From Atrina japonica (lineage: Eukaryota; Mollusca; Bivalvia; Pterioida; Pinnidae), in assembly GCA_030159075.1 (NCBI GenBank), contig BROG01000450.1, positions 548,983 to 612,982 on the forward strand: a stretch of DNA of 64,000 bases. Direction: 5' to 3'. A model generated the notes under the pieces. The model ran no database searches, was not told where the DNA came from, and saw only the letters and a program-made list of their open reading frames with translations. This document shows, piece by piece, positions 35,505 to 47,550 of this stretch. The position numbers and the translations under genes were made by a program. Each line of letters begins with the position of its first letter. The first letter of the stretch is position 1.

Positions 35505-38500
35505 CTAAATAGAGAAAACAATCAATTCTACAAAACATTTACATGTATAACACTTCATTTTTAAATTTGTAAATTTTGTATGTAAGATGTTTCTTGCTTC
35601 ATCCTGGAATCTTATTAATAAATAAAGTGATATACCGACCTTAAAAATTGCAAAATCTTGACTTTAAACGCAATTCTCCATATCTTATCTCCAACAACTT
35701 ATAACTTAACATTTTGTCTTTATATATGAAATGGTGGTATGTTGAAAAAGTGCTGGCATAATCACATCGTGCAGTTGTGCTGTCAATTCCCCGTCCGTGT
35801 CGTCAATAAGTAAAATGTCAATTATAAAGCATGTGCTTAATTCTGTAGTGTCGTTATGTTTTAGTTCGCTGTCGCGTTCAAATAGGTATGAAAAGTGTCC
35901 TTGTTAATGAAAAGAACCTCATTGATATATCAAATATCATGTCAAAATAAAGGTCACATCTATCTTTTGTATTAGAAGCGTTTGAATTTAGTCTGCTTAA
36001 CTGATCAATTCACATTACCAATAGTTCATGCCATTCCGATAGATACCACCAATGAAGATTCGTGACTTTTATGCGTTAGCCTATTCCATTTGTAGTGATA
36101 TTAGTGGAGAGGGAAATAGATTAATGGAGGCACTACGCCACAGTTACACGTAACATCAAATGGATCAAATGTGTAGAATTTAAATTAAGCCCTCGTGTGA
36201 TGACTTGACTAAATGAGAATTGATGCAGCATATATAAATATTGTGAATTAAACTCACTTTGAGGTTGTTTTTCCTCTTAGAGTTCGAATTAGCAGCATTG
36301 CAATGTAGATGAGAAGTGCGATTACGACAACTAACAAGACAGCCAGTGGTACCACAACTGCGACTATGAATACAGCGTCCTGGATACATTGGAAAGTGTT
36401 ACCTCCCTTTACCTCCACACATTTATATAAAGGCCCACATGGATTATCTTCACATACTGTAAAGAAATGTTAAACGTGCATTAGATATTGTTTTTGCTTT
36501 ACTACTTCGATTGATATACAAGAACAAAAAGAGAAATAAACAGGCATAACATTTCTTAAATTCCTATACATTTTGCGAAAATTGCTTGAGAAATCCAGGT
36601 TTGGAACTTTTTCAGTTGCAATTGATGAACTCAGTCTTTCTATTTGTTTTGAGCATTATAACTTTGGTATTATGTTTATAATATTATGATACTACACTGT
36701 ACCTGACTTATTTTCGCAAAATATATAGAAATATAAGATTTATTATCCTTTTAAAAAAAGAAAAACATCTAAAGCCCCTTTTAAATATAGTCCAGTAAGA
36801 TAAAAAAATTTAAAAAGCAATATCAGATTTTGATTTCTGTTGTAAGAATTTATTTTTAATGTTTAATTCTTATATCACTCTTCTAATTTGATGGAAAAGA
36901 AAACAAAATTAACAAGAAAATAGACGAGAGCAAAGCTATATCAAATTTCAGATTTTAAGTTTATTTTGAATATGTACTTTTGAATAAGTATGCGAAAAAT
37001 ACAGCAAAGTCCGGATTTTATCTAAGATTAACCTTTTCTTTTGGCTATTTCCTTTCTTGTTGGTAGATCTACTTCACTATATGATGTTTTTGCTCTTTGA
37101 CTTATAATACACTTATCGGAAGACCAAATATATAGTTGATCACATAGATAGACTCCAAAACATAAAAACCGGCACTGTGCTGTATTTTCCGCATACTTAT
37201 TCTAAATATACTTGAAATATATACTTTGATATAGCTTTGCTCTCGCCTATTTTCTTTTGCTTCTGTTCCCATCTCCATATCGCTTTGACTTTCAATATAC
37301 TTGCTCTAGCATGAGAATAAATCAATTTAAGTTAATTTTCTGTATGTTTATTTGTAAATAAACTTGAAATATATTTTATTACATAGTTCTTGAAGCGAAT
37401 TTATTTTCTTGTCGCTCATGGACACTTCTGATCGTGAATTAATGAGATCCTCATATTGAAACACAAACGCTGTTTTCAACCATTGCGTTTTTTCTTCCTA
37501 TAACATGTTTACGGTTTGTAATTAAAACGTGTTTGTGGTTGTTTATAACCTTAAACAAGTTTGAGTGTAAAACAGGCCTTAGGTCAATTACATTTGTAAC
37601 TTCATTAACAACCATGCCTTTCACGTAAAAGAAACTGATATGTCATGACTACAAATAGGCTATGTTATAACAAAGGCATTTATATTTATACCCTTTAGAC
37701 TTTCACTCAAAACTCCATTGACATTTACTTTGAGACAAAGCATATCAACAGGCAATTTATATGAATAAAAATATACTTACCTTTGCTATCAGGCGTTGTA
37801 CTGGGTTTTGGTATTGATATTGGTACAAAGGTGGATAGTGGTTTACTAAAATGCGAAATCGGTGGTACAATACTTGATAGAGTTGATGTAGAAACGTTTG
37901 GTCTAGATGGACTTGTTGACAGTGTGTTAGCAGTGGATGGTACATTACTTGATAAAGTTGATGTAGAAACGTTTGGTATAAATGGACTTGCTGACATCGT
38001 GCTAGCAGTGGTTGGTACATTACTTGATAAAGTAGATGTAAAAACGTTTGGTGTAGATGGATTTGTTGTCATTGTGCTAGCAATGGATGGTACAATACTT
38101 GATAAAGTAGATGTAAAAACGTTTGGTGTAGATGGATTTGTTGTCATTGTGCTAGCAATGGATGGTACAATACTTGATAAAGTAGACGTAGAAACGTTTG
38201 GTGTAGATGGACTTGTTGACATCGGGCTAACAGTGTGTGGTACAATACTTGATAAGGTTGATGTGGAAACGTTCGGTGTAGATGAACTCGTTGACAACTT
38301 ACTAACAGTGGGTGGTATAATACTTGATAAAGTTGATGTAGTTACGTTTGGTCTAGATGGACTTGTTGACAGCGTGCTAGCAGCGGGGGAAACGTTTGGT
38401 CTAGATGCACCCGTTGCCAACGTGCTTATGGTGAATGGTACATTACTTGAAAAAGTTGATGTAGAAACGTTTGGTCTAGATGGACTCGTTGACACCGTGC

Positions 38501-41391
38501 TGACGGTGAACGGTACATTACTTGATAAAGTTGATGTAGAAACGTTTGGTATAGATGGGCTTGTTGACAGCGTGCTAGCGGTGGGTGGTACAAAACTTGA
38601 TAAAGCTGATGTAGAAACGTTTGGTCTAGATGGACTCGTTGACACAGTGGTAGCAGTGAGTGGTACATTACTTGATAAAGTTGATGCAGAAACGTTTGGT
38701 CTAGATGATGTTGCCGACATCGTGCTAACGGTGAATGGTGCAATACTTGATAAAGTTGATGTAGAAACATTTGGTCTCAATGAACTTCTTGACATCGTGC
38801 TAGCGGTGAATGGTGCAATACTTGATAAAGTTGATGTAGAAACGTTTAGTGTAGATGGATTTGCTGACATCGTGCTAGCACTGAGTGGTATAATACTTGA
38901 TAAAGTTGATGTAGAAACGTTTAGTGTAGATGGATTTGCTGACATCGTGCTAGCAGTGAGTGGTATAATACTTGATAAAGTTGATGTAGAAACTTTTGGT
39001 GTAGATGGATTTGCTGACATCGTGCTAGCAGTGAATGGTATAATACTTGATAAAGTTGATGTAGAAACGTTTGGTGTAGGACTTGTTGATACCGTGCTAG
39101 AAGTGGGTAGTACAGTACTTGATAAAGTCGATGTAGAAACGTTTGGTTTAGATGAACTTGTTGACACCGTGGTAGCGGTGAGTGGTATAATACTTGATAA
39201 AGTTGGTGTAGAAACGTTTGGTGTAGATGAACTCGTTGACATAGTACCAGTACCTGTAGACATCTTACCGGACAATGTGGTTGTCATGGATGACACCGTT
39301 AATGTACTTGCTGTCGATCTACTTGGTGTTGATGCTGATTCAGTTGTTCGTAAAGTCCCTGTACTTAATACAGTAGTTGATTCTGTGCTGTATGTTATTG
39401 GTGAATTTGTAGAGGATTTTGTTGAGGTTTTCGCCATTGCCGTGCCTGGCGCTGCTGTTGTACTTTCAATACTTGTACTCTCTATGTCATGTGATATAGG
39501 GGAACTCGTAGAGAATATATTTGAGATGCTCGTCTTCGCTGTGTCCGGTGTCGTTTCTATATTTGCAGTAACTGAACTCCCTTCAGCTGTGAAAGATGTT
39601 GTTGAGGTGTTCACCATTGACGTGCTTGGCGCTGCTGGTGTAGTTTCAGTACTTGTAGTTTCTGTACTATGTGAGATCTGTGAACTCGTAGAGAATATAT
39701 TTGAAATGCTCCCCTTCGCTGTATCCTCTGTCATTTCCATATTTGCAATAGTTGAACTCCCTGCAATTGTCGTATTTTCAGAGGATATTGACGTGGTGTT
39801 CGCTATGGATGGGTTTGGCTTTGCTGATGTACTTCCCATACTATGTGACACAGAGGAACTCATTGAGATTATATTTGAGATGCTAGCCTTCGATGAATCT
39901 TCTGTCGTTTCTATACTTGCAGTAGTTGAACTCCCTGCACTTGTGAAGGATATTGTTGAGGTATTCGCCTTTGTGGTGTATGGCGCTGCCAATGTACTTC
40001 CAATACTTGTACTCCCCTTATTATGCGGTGTAGAGGAACCCATTGACATTATATTTGAGATGCTCGCCGTTGCTGTCGTTTCTATATTTGCAGTTGTTGA
40101 ACTCCCTAAAAGTGTCGTATTCATGGAGGATTCTGAGGTGGTGTTCGCTATCGTCGTGCTTGATGCTACTGTTGTACTTCCCATACTATGTGATTTTGGG
40201 GAACTCGTGGAGAATGTATTTGAGATGTTCACCGTCGCTACGTCTTCTGTCGTTTCTATATATGCAGTAGTCGAACTCCCTTCAGTTTTAAAGGATTCTG
40301 TTGAGGTGTTTGCCTTTGTCGTGGTTGGCGCTGCTGGTGTACTTTCAATACTTGTAGTCTCTAGACTATGTGATATCGGGGAATTCGTAGAGATTATATT
40401 TGAGATGCTCGATGACGCTGTGTCTGCTGTTTTTTCTATATTTGCAGTTGTTGAACCCCCTAAAAGTGTCGTATTTGAGGAGGATATTGATGTGGTGTTC
40501 GCCATTGTCGTGCTTGATGCTGCTGTTGTACTCCCAAAACTTGTACTTCCCATACTATTTGCTATCGGGGAACTCGTAGAGATTATATTTGAGAAATTCC
40601 AATTTGCTGTATCCACTGTCGTTTCTATATTTGCAGTAGTTGAACTCCTTAAAAGTGTCGTATTTGTGGAGGATATCGTTGAGATGTTCGCCAATGTCGT
40701 GCTTGGCGGTGCTGGTGTACTTCCATTACTTGTACTTTCCATACTAAGTGATGTAGAGGTACTAGCAGAGTTTGTATTTGAGATGCCCGTCTTCGCTGTG
40801 TCTTCTGTCGTTTCTATATTTGCAGTAGTTGGACTCCCTGTTCTTGTGAAAGATATTGTTGAGATGGTCGTCATTGTCATGCTTGGCGCTACTGGAGTAC
40901 TTTCAAAACTTGCAGTCCCTATACTATGTGATATCGGGGAACTCGTAGATATTATATTTGAGATGCTCGCCGTCGTTGTATCCGCTGTTGTTCCTATATG
41001 TGCAGTAGTTGAACTCCCTAAAAGTGTTGTATTTGTGGAGTATATTGATGTGGTGTTCGCCAATGTCGTGCTTGATGCTGCTGTTGCACTTCCAATACTT
41101 GTACCTTCCACACTATGTGATGCAGAGAAACTCATAGAGATTACATTTGAGATGCTCGCCTTCGCTATGTCTTCTGTCGTTTCCATATCTGCAGTAGTTG
41201 AACTCCCTGCAGTTGTTAGGGATATTGTTGGGGTATTCGCCATTGTCGTGCTTGATGTTGTACTTCCCATACTATGTGGTGTAAAGGAACTCACAGAGGT
41301 TATATTTGAGATGCTCGCCTTCGCTGTGTCCGTTGTCGCTGCTATATTTGTCATTGAAAAAATATTACCTGCGCAGGGAAAGAATAACCCT

Positions 41392-41425
<34 letters not shown>

Positions 41426-43034
41426 TAATAATAATAATAATAATACATTTAAAAAAGGAACGAAACAAATACATGTATTGTTTTCCAGTTTTTAAACGTC
41501 GTTTGATAATACCTTTTCTACCATTATAATTTTGGCCAGAATTTATGTTATAACCATTAAATGAAAAATGACAATATTGTCATAGTTCTTTTACCACAAA
41601 TACAGTCGATCAAAGAATGTCAACCAATTTACAGGGAGAAATACGTGGATGTAACCATGGTTGCAATAGGAGTAATACCATTTATAACCTTTTGTAATAG
41701 AAACTGCCAAACATTTCTGCAGACAAACGAGCTAGATCTTAGTGATGACAACAATTTAATACGTAATTTGAAATGCGGAACTGGCTTAAAATTTCAATTA
41801 AAAGATGATCTGCGGATTCCCATATAGAGAAAAATGTATACAATTAAATGTTGTCTATTTGACAATCTGTACCATCAGATGTATGACAGGTTATTTACAT
41901 AGTGCAATACGTATTTCTGGTTATTTACCTGTGATAGTTGAACCATCCTCCAGCGGTTTGTTTACATGTGAACTAGAGGCTGTTGTCATACCATCACTAG
42001 CACGGTCTGTGACTGAAGTCGACAAGGCAACAATTCTGAATAAAATACATGAAAATGGTTAATGGTCTTCAGACGATAATGATGATAACGAATGTTTGTA
42101 ATTGATAGATAGTGATTTAAACTCGTCACAACAAACCGAGTTACATTTTATCGCAACACCAACAGCTATGGACCAGTGATCATTGCTAGTTTTTTTTCAT
42201 TTTTATGGAAGATGTCACCAGCCCTTAAAGTGTCATGCCTATTGTGAGACGCTATTTTAAAGTCTCATCTGAAAAACACGTGGCTTTCATTCTTACTCTG
42301 AGTGCTTGGCGAAAGAACAGCCACTAGATGTACCTTTTGGAAAGCATTGATCATTTCTAGTTCCCCGGAGTCGAGCCGAAATCTATGGAAAATAACATCA
42401 TTATACAGGTCCAAAGAATCAAAATATATATCGGTAATAGTAATGTGAAGTCAGTTTAGCTATACGATGCAGTCATGGAAGGTTATAAAATCTTATTTCA
42501 ACAAGGTATCTTCATTTCATTATACATTTCTTCGTAAAATTTGCAAGATCTTTTTGCCAAAAATCACAAGTAACAAAGACCTAAATGACCTAACCTTACA
42601 AATGGAAATCAGAGTAGAAATTAAAGAAGGGCAATGGAAATGGATTGGTCATGTTTTACGGAAAGAGAAGACCAAAAGAAACATGGCGAAGCATGGGACT
42701 GCCATGGGGAGAGACAGAAAGAAAGGCACACGACATGCAACAGTGGATGTCATTGGTGGTGACCTCACGTGGAGGTATGCACGAAGAAGATTAAGTAAAT
42801 AAGTAAGTAAGCTTAATGATGATCATAATCTTGGTAAGATATTATGCGACTGAAAAGTAAACAAATTAGTTGTAATATTGATTAATATGTGATTTAATAA
42901 CAAAACGAGACGAGAGCTATTCGAACACGATCGGTGCAAATCTGTTACCAAGCAAATGATTCAATAAAGTGTTATACTTACAGACGAGATGTCAGAACGA
43001 ACACGGTCACAACATCTCTGTATGAAGTCCCCAT
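34325..43034 (-). CDS. gene A: mucin-like single-pass membrane protein, complete
   Basis: Exons on the minus strand: 43034-42982, 42035-41929, 41368-37781, 36456-36258 and 35504-34325. They sum to 5127 bp, or 1708 residues plus stop, with every junction in frame. Layout: signal peptide (1-~25, core VVTVFVLTSRLIVAL); Ser/Thr-rich ectodomain to about 1248, first ~10 repeats of ~65 residues (TTANIETTEDTAK, ISNIISTSSPISHS), then ~19 repeats of 25 residues (PNVSTSTLSSIVP); a Cys stub with C1251, C1256, C1262 and C1273, like half an EGF module; TM helix ~1277-1306; a 400-residue tail rich in Lys, Glu and Thr with two KKKKHKKHKH blocks. The ectodomain should be heavily O-glycosylated. No homologue can be named; bivalve mucin, adhesion or shell-matrix roles are possible. 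The neighbouring gene B is a likely paralogue. Confidence 0.85.
36258..36456 (-). CDS. gene A exon 4: Cys stub and TM helix
   Basis: Acceptor TTTCTTTACAG, donor GTGAGT. It encodes CEDNPCGPLYKC, VKGGNTFQC, then the hydrophobic VFIVAVVVPLAVLLVVVIAL and LIYIAMLLI, then RTLRGK as a positive stop-transfer. It starts in phase 1 and ends in phase 2, as does the TM exon of gene B. Confidence 0.88.
36500..36784. mobile_element. probable MITE, TTAAAGGGGC family (diverged copy)
   Basis: It contains TTTTGCGAAAATTGCTTGAG and the near-inverse TTATTTTCGCAAAATATATA, closing AAAGCCCCTTTTAA. Relatives with the same order are at 57758-58026 and about 60288-60597. The left end is unclear. Confidence 0.45.
36905..37257. 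mobile_element. MITE with ~100-bp inverted repeats in gene A intron
   Basis: The left arm has GAAAATAGACGAGAGCAAAG and AATAAGTATGCGAAAAATAC. The right arm read inverted has GAAAATAGGCGAGAGCAAAG and AATAAGTATGCGGAAAATAC. It is a foldback-type non-coding element between exons 3 and 4. Confidence 0.7.
37781..41368 (-). CDS. gene A exon 3: mucin domain
   Basis: A single 3588-bp exon (acceptor TTTCCCTGCGCAG, donor GTAAGT). The 5' half holds ~10 diverged repeats of ~65 residues. The 3' half (37860-39250) holds ~19 repeats of 75 bp with PNVSTSTLSS as core. Ser and Thr dominate, with Pro and few charged residues. The opposite strand is also open for 1248 codons, which I treat as a by-product of the stop-free repeat. 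Confidence 0.9.
41395..41448 (-). repeat. (TTA)n microsatellite near gene A acceptor
   Basis: About 17 units with one interruption. It lies 26 bp upstream of the exon 3 acceptor on the minus strand and produces a spurious poly-Ile run when read through. Confidence 0.9.
41929..42035 (-). CDS. gene A exon 2: end of signal peptide
   Basis: Acceptor TATTTTATTCAG, donor GTAAAT. It encodes IVALSTSVTDRASDG and MTTASSSHVNKPLEDGSTIT. It joins in frame to exon 1 and exon 3 (phases 2 and 1). Confidence 0.75.
42467..42815 (+). mobile_element. RTE-like non-LTR retrotransposon remnant (3' end)
   Basis: A 111-codon frame ends in the C-terminal motif of RTE-type reverse transcriptases (ITSNKDLNDLT then WKWIGHVLRKEKTKRNM). 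It is followed by an (AAGT)n-like tail at 42793-42811, as RTE elements have. It is strongly 5'-truncated, lies in the first intron of gene A on the opposite strand, and is inactive. Confidence 0.7.
42982..43034 (-). CDS. gene A exon 1: start codon and signal peptide
   Basis: ATG at 43034; encodes MGTSYRDVVTVFVLTSR, then two bases completed by exon 2. Donor GTAAGT. The start is chosen because it creates a hydrophobic signal sequence in frame with exon 2. No TATA box can be assigned. Confidence 0.7.
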
Positions 43035-44880
43035 ACTTGTTTTATGTAACAGCTGTTAAATGAACAATATATCACAATAGTTAATTGTGGAACGCTGCTG
43101 TTAAAATATTTTGGTAAAATTAATGATATTAGTAAGTATAAGCGAGGTTTTGTGCGACGGAGGAGTATAACTCTATCAAACAAGAGTTTAATCACAGATA
43201 TATCAAAAAGCATTTGAAATAGATTTTCTTGATAACATTCCTGTAAATCCTCTTGTTTACAGTATTTACCAATGCTTCATGAATATCATAGACTTATGAT
43301 ACACGTTTAGGTGTATGATGGATACATTTCCATCGGCATCAACGTGTGTGAAGTGTGTTAAACTTGACCTGCACAATATAAGTAACACGCCTTTGTATGT
43401 ACAGGAACACATACATAAATAAGTTATGGTAAAACAACTGACAATATATAGATACTTTAGTGAAGTACAAATTTACCTCTAACATGAGCTTGAGTTCAAT
43501 TAAATCTCAATTATACAGAATTCTTAAAAGCCTCAGATTTACCTAATTTCAAAGTAACGCATGCCGTAATTTGCAGAACATGATCTAAAACGCGAAAACT
43601 TTGGGGATAATTATCTGAACAATAGGTCATAAATATAATTACGTTCTAATAACGGAGTTAAATGACGTTAAAACTTTCAATAAGGGAACGTTACCAGGTT
43701 GATGGTCATTTGTCTGTGTACAGTGTAATATATTTGATTGTCAATTTAGAAAGTCATGCATGTCTCGTTCTCACGACAAATTATACTTTTTTCAGAAAAA
43801 ATATTTTTTTCAGTTTTAATATGTGATAATAAATTAGTTAAAGATAAAAATCTCAAATCTCATGTCAATGATATTTTTTGTGTGAAATATTTTCACACAA
43901 AACAGGTAGAACAATCCTACTCAGAATGCCTACCAACAGAAATGGAGGAAACTAGTTATAACCGAAAATAATTTTATTTACACATTTCTAGTATGAGCTA
44001 CTGATTCAGGTTTTTCGATATTAATAACGACAAAACTCTGTGGCTGCGATGATATTATGATATTTATCAAATTTCGCAGAAAAGAATTAAATACTCACAT
44101 GAACAAGTAATTTGATAGTTTATGCATTATTATGCAAAATAAAATTATGTGTAAAATAAGATGTGTTTACCTTCACTTCTATAACTGAAGCAAAGCAGAG
44201 GGAAACATGATTTAATATATAAAAAAAAGTTACAGCAAGAAATGAGGTAAAATATTTTGTTATATTTAGATAAAGGAGGTTACAGTTCTTAGTTGTTCAT
44301 GCATTGTTACATATTTATATACTTACATAACATACGAAAAAAATCCAAGAAAAGTCGAAAACAGTCGCGATTTTCACATTTGGCCAAACTAAAACCTATA
44401 TCCTTTGGTTGCCATTGTAACACCAGGAAGGACTTCATTACATGTTAAGCAAAAGGGTGTGGGAAATAGTTTGAGTTCATTTTATTTGTATTTCGATTAT
44501 TTGGGTGTAATTAATTATCTTGAACTCATTCAAAAATCAGCAAGTTTTATCTTGGAAGTGATGTTTAATTCTATGGACTATTTAGTCAACCTAGATTAAT
44601 GTATGAATTTCGTAGTTGATATGATAAGCTGCTAAAAGACGTGTTGATAGACTGTGTAGTAAATACTGATTATATCAGCTAACCTGAAATTATTGATATT
44701 GACTTAAATGAAACAATCTATATGAACATATGAAACGTACACATATCGCAAAACGTCGCAGTAGAATTTTGTGTATATATCATGCAGGTACTAGATCTAT
44801 ATTAAAACTTAATGATATATACAGTAAATTATACAGTATATCAGTTATGGTTGTAAACCATGATGTGCATCGTAGGCAAA
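43035..44880. other. intergenic, 5' side of gene A
   Basis: I see no supportable gene. The promoter and any 5' non-coding exon of gene A should lie here, but no motif decides their position. Short frames at 43756 and 44405 lack protein character. Confidence 0.45.
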
Positions 44881-44889
44881 AAAAAAAAA

Positions 44890-45535
44890 ATGGTTGTGTT
44901 ACACCATTACATAACGTAAAAACGTATTGTTGTACATGTAAACATCGTACAAATCTGATTATTATACACCATTAGATAACGTAAAAACTTGTTGTACATG
45001 TAAACATCGTACAAATCTGATTATTATACACCATTAGATAACGTAAAAACTTATTGTACATGTAAACATCGTACAAATCTGATTATTATACACCATTAGA
45101 TAACGTAAAAACTTGTTGTACATGTAAGCATCGTACAAATCTGATTATTATACACCATTAGATAACGTAAAAACTTGTTGTACATATAAACATCGTACAA
45201 ATCTGATTATTATACACCATTAGATAACGTAAAAACTTGTTGTACATGTAAACATCGTACAAATCTGATTATTATACACCATTAGATAACGTAAAATCTT
45301 GTTGTTTATGTAGGTATCGTACAAAACTTATTATTTTTACACCATTAGGTAACGTACTGTACTGGTACTGTAGAAACGGTTGTTGTACACCATTTTTGTA
45401 TCGTAAAGAACTTTTGGTTGTACACCATTTTGGTATCGTATAAACGTATAGTTGTACACCATGAGAGTATCGTAAAATCTTATTACTCAATTTCAGCACC
45501 GTGAAATTAGTGTTAAACGGCATGTGGATAGTAAG
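44890..45535. repeat. 62-bp tandem repeat built of two ~31-bp halves
   Basis: Six to seven copies at a 62-bp period (CATCGTACAAATCTGATTAT at 44943, 45005, 45067, 45129, 45191 and 45253). Each copy has two related halves, TACACCATTAGATAACGTAA and TACATGTAAACATCGTACAA. From about 45340 the array decays into ~42-bp units with TTGTACACCATTTTGGTATC. Confidence 0.9.
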
Positions 45536-45889
45536 TATAAGACTTTATTGTTGTACAACACGTAAAAAATTATGTAGGCACATGGAGTTCAGTTTCTTAT
45601 CAGACATTACTGGGGAAATTCAAAGATGACACTTTTTGTATGGCTACGGATATAGAATATGATAAAAGTATTGAAATAAAACTTTCTAAGTTAGAGATAG
45701 ATATCATTGTAACAGTTAGTGAGGTTAATGCTCAGTTCATTGAATAATTTATCAAAGAATATATCAATAACCTATGATACAGTTTCACAGTTACGTAGTG
45801 AGGGAACACTACTTTACTATAAAGATTACCATTAAAGCTTATTGAAGTTCAGAAATATGGGGCGCCGTTTTACTTTTTAATACCAGTTA

Positions 45890-46180
45890 GTGATATCACT
45901 CTTTCGAATAGGTGATATCACTTATTCGAATAGGTGATATCTCTCATTCGAATAGGTGATATCTCTTATGCGAATAGGTGATATCACTTTTATAAATTCT
46001 TAGGTGATATCACTAATACGAAAGAGTGATATCACCTATTCGAATGAGTGATGTCACCTATTCGAATGAATGAGTGATATCACCTACTCGATTAAGTGAT
46101 ATCACTTATTCGACTAAGTGATATCACCTATTCGTTTTGTAAAGTGATATCACCTATTCGAATAGGTGATATCACTTATG
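45890..46180. repeat. palindromic satellite array 1
   Basis: About a dozen units of GTGATATCAC alternating with TATTCGAATA-type palindromes, with occasional loss of a unit half. Every unit is nearly its own reverse complement. Confidence 0.93.
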
Positions 46181-46362
46181 AATCAATGCCAATGAATGCT
46201 CCAATAAAAAAAATAAAATATATTCCTGGATCTAACAAAAATATTTTGGGTATTATAAATTATTTATTATTTTTTTGGTTTTCTTACATTTGGTCCAAAG
46301 AATTATATATGTTGTTTTTAAGTTCAACCACTTTTAAAACAATTTTGTTCAGAAATTGGACC

Positions 46363-46515
46363 CCAAATCCCACAACAGACACGGGAGATGATTCCGATTT
46401 TGCAGCGCTTTATCACGAAACCGTAATATCGTCCTTTGTGCTTTGTTCTTCCATAGATATAGGCCTAGTGATATTCACTTTAGATCTTCATTTATGGAAG
46501 ATATGGGGAGCATAA
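46363..46515 (+). CDS. module 1 conserved frame (partial, unknown)
   Basis: A 50-codon segment, PNPTTDTGDDSDFAAL to the TAA at 46515, aligning with 47135-47293. Shared: VISSF, LCSSIDIGLVIFT and DLHLWK. It differs from the other copy by a 6-bp (two-codon) indel and several replacements. The upstream part found in module 2 is missing here through a deletion of about 75 bp. Whether it is translated is unknown; no family is recognised. Confidence 0.3.
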   Translation, partial: PNPTTDTGDDSDFAALYHETVISSFVLCSSIDIGLVIFTLDLHLWKIWGA

Positions 46516-46543
46516 GGTTTTTACTGTTTCCAAATTTAAAAAT

Positions 46544-46886
46544 GTGATATCACTTATTCGAATGAGTGATTTCACTTATTCGGTTTGTAAAGTGATATCA
46601 CCTATTCGAATAGGTTATATCACCAATAAAAACGTATAAAGTGATATCTTCTATTTGAAAGAGTGATATCACCTATTCGAAAGAGTGATATCACTTATAC
46701 AAATAGATGATATCATTTATTCGTTTTTATAAGTGATATCACCTATTCGAATAGGTGATATTACTTTATAAAACGAATAAGTGATATCACTCTTTCATAT
46801 AGGAGATATCATTTATTCGAATAGGTGATATCACTTATTCGGTATTTCAATGGGTAATCACCCATTCGAATAGGTGAAATCACTTA
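46544..46886. repeat. palindromic satellite array 2
   Basis: The same unit as array 1, between the two modules. Several variants occur (GTGATATCTTCTATTTGAAA, GTGATATTACTTTATAAAAC). Confidence 0.9.
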
Positions 46887-47074
46887 TGATTCAATGCCAA
46901 TGGATGCTCCCTACAAAAAAATGAAATATATTCCTGGATCTTTTTGGGCATTTTGAGTATTATTAATTATTCATTTTTTTGTTTCCTTACATTTGGTCCA
47001 AATAATTATAAAGGGTGTTTTAAGTTCAACCACTTTTAAAATAATTTTGTGCGGAAATCGGACCCTAATTTAAA

Positions 47075-47293
47075 ATGACAGGATTTGGTGGTATGGTTTC
47101 GATGGCTCTGTCTACTTTGAATGCTGAATTCCGTCCAAATCCTACAACAGACACGAGAGATGATTCCGATTCTGCAGCCCTGCGCCATTATCACGATACC
47201 GTAATATCGTCCTTTGAACTTTGTTCTTCCATAGATATAGGCCTAGTGATATTCACTGCAGATCTACATTTATGGAAGAAATGGCTAGCATAA
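47075..47293 (+). CDS. module 2 conserved frame (unknown, 72 codons)
   Basis: An ATG-started frame, MTGFGGMVSMALSTLNAEF, then PNPTTDTRDDSDSAAL and LCSSIDIGLVIFTADLHLWK, then KWLA and stop. The last 50 codons match module 1 with conserved frame and stop. The AGTGATATTCACT coding for LVIFT resembles the flanking array unit. The function is unrecognised; it could be a remnant of the element's original gene. Confidence 0.35.
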   Translation: MTGFGGMVSMALSTLNAEFRPNPTTDTRDDSDSAALRHYHDTVISSFELCSSIDIGLVIFTADLHLWKKWLA

Positions 47294-47314
47294 GGTGTTA
47301 CTGTTTTAATTTGA

Positions 47315-47550
47315 ATATTCGAATGAGTGATATTACTTATTCGTTTTGTAAAGTGATATCACATATTCGAATAGGTGATATCACCCATAAAAACGTATAA
47401 AGTGATATCTCCTATTTGACAGAGAGATATCACTTATTCGAATAGGTGATATCACTTATTAGGTATTCCAATGGGTGATATCACCCAATCGAAAAGGTGA
47501 TATCACTTATTGAATAAGTGATATCACCTATTCGAAAGAGTGATATCACT
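47315..47550. repeat. palindromic satellite array 3
   Basis: The same unit, ending in the right terminal inverted repeat. Confidence 0.92.

Noticed and set aside
37783..41529. 1248-codon plus-strand frame opposite the mucin exon
   Set aside because: It has no splice or start support, and the minus strand forms a complete five-exon gene with correct phases.
45890..47550. CRISPR-like spaced repeats
   Set aside because: The units are contiguous palindromes without unique spacers, in a eukaryotic genome.
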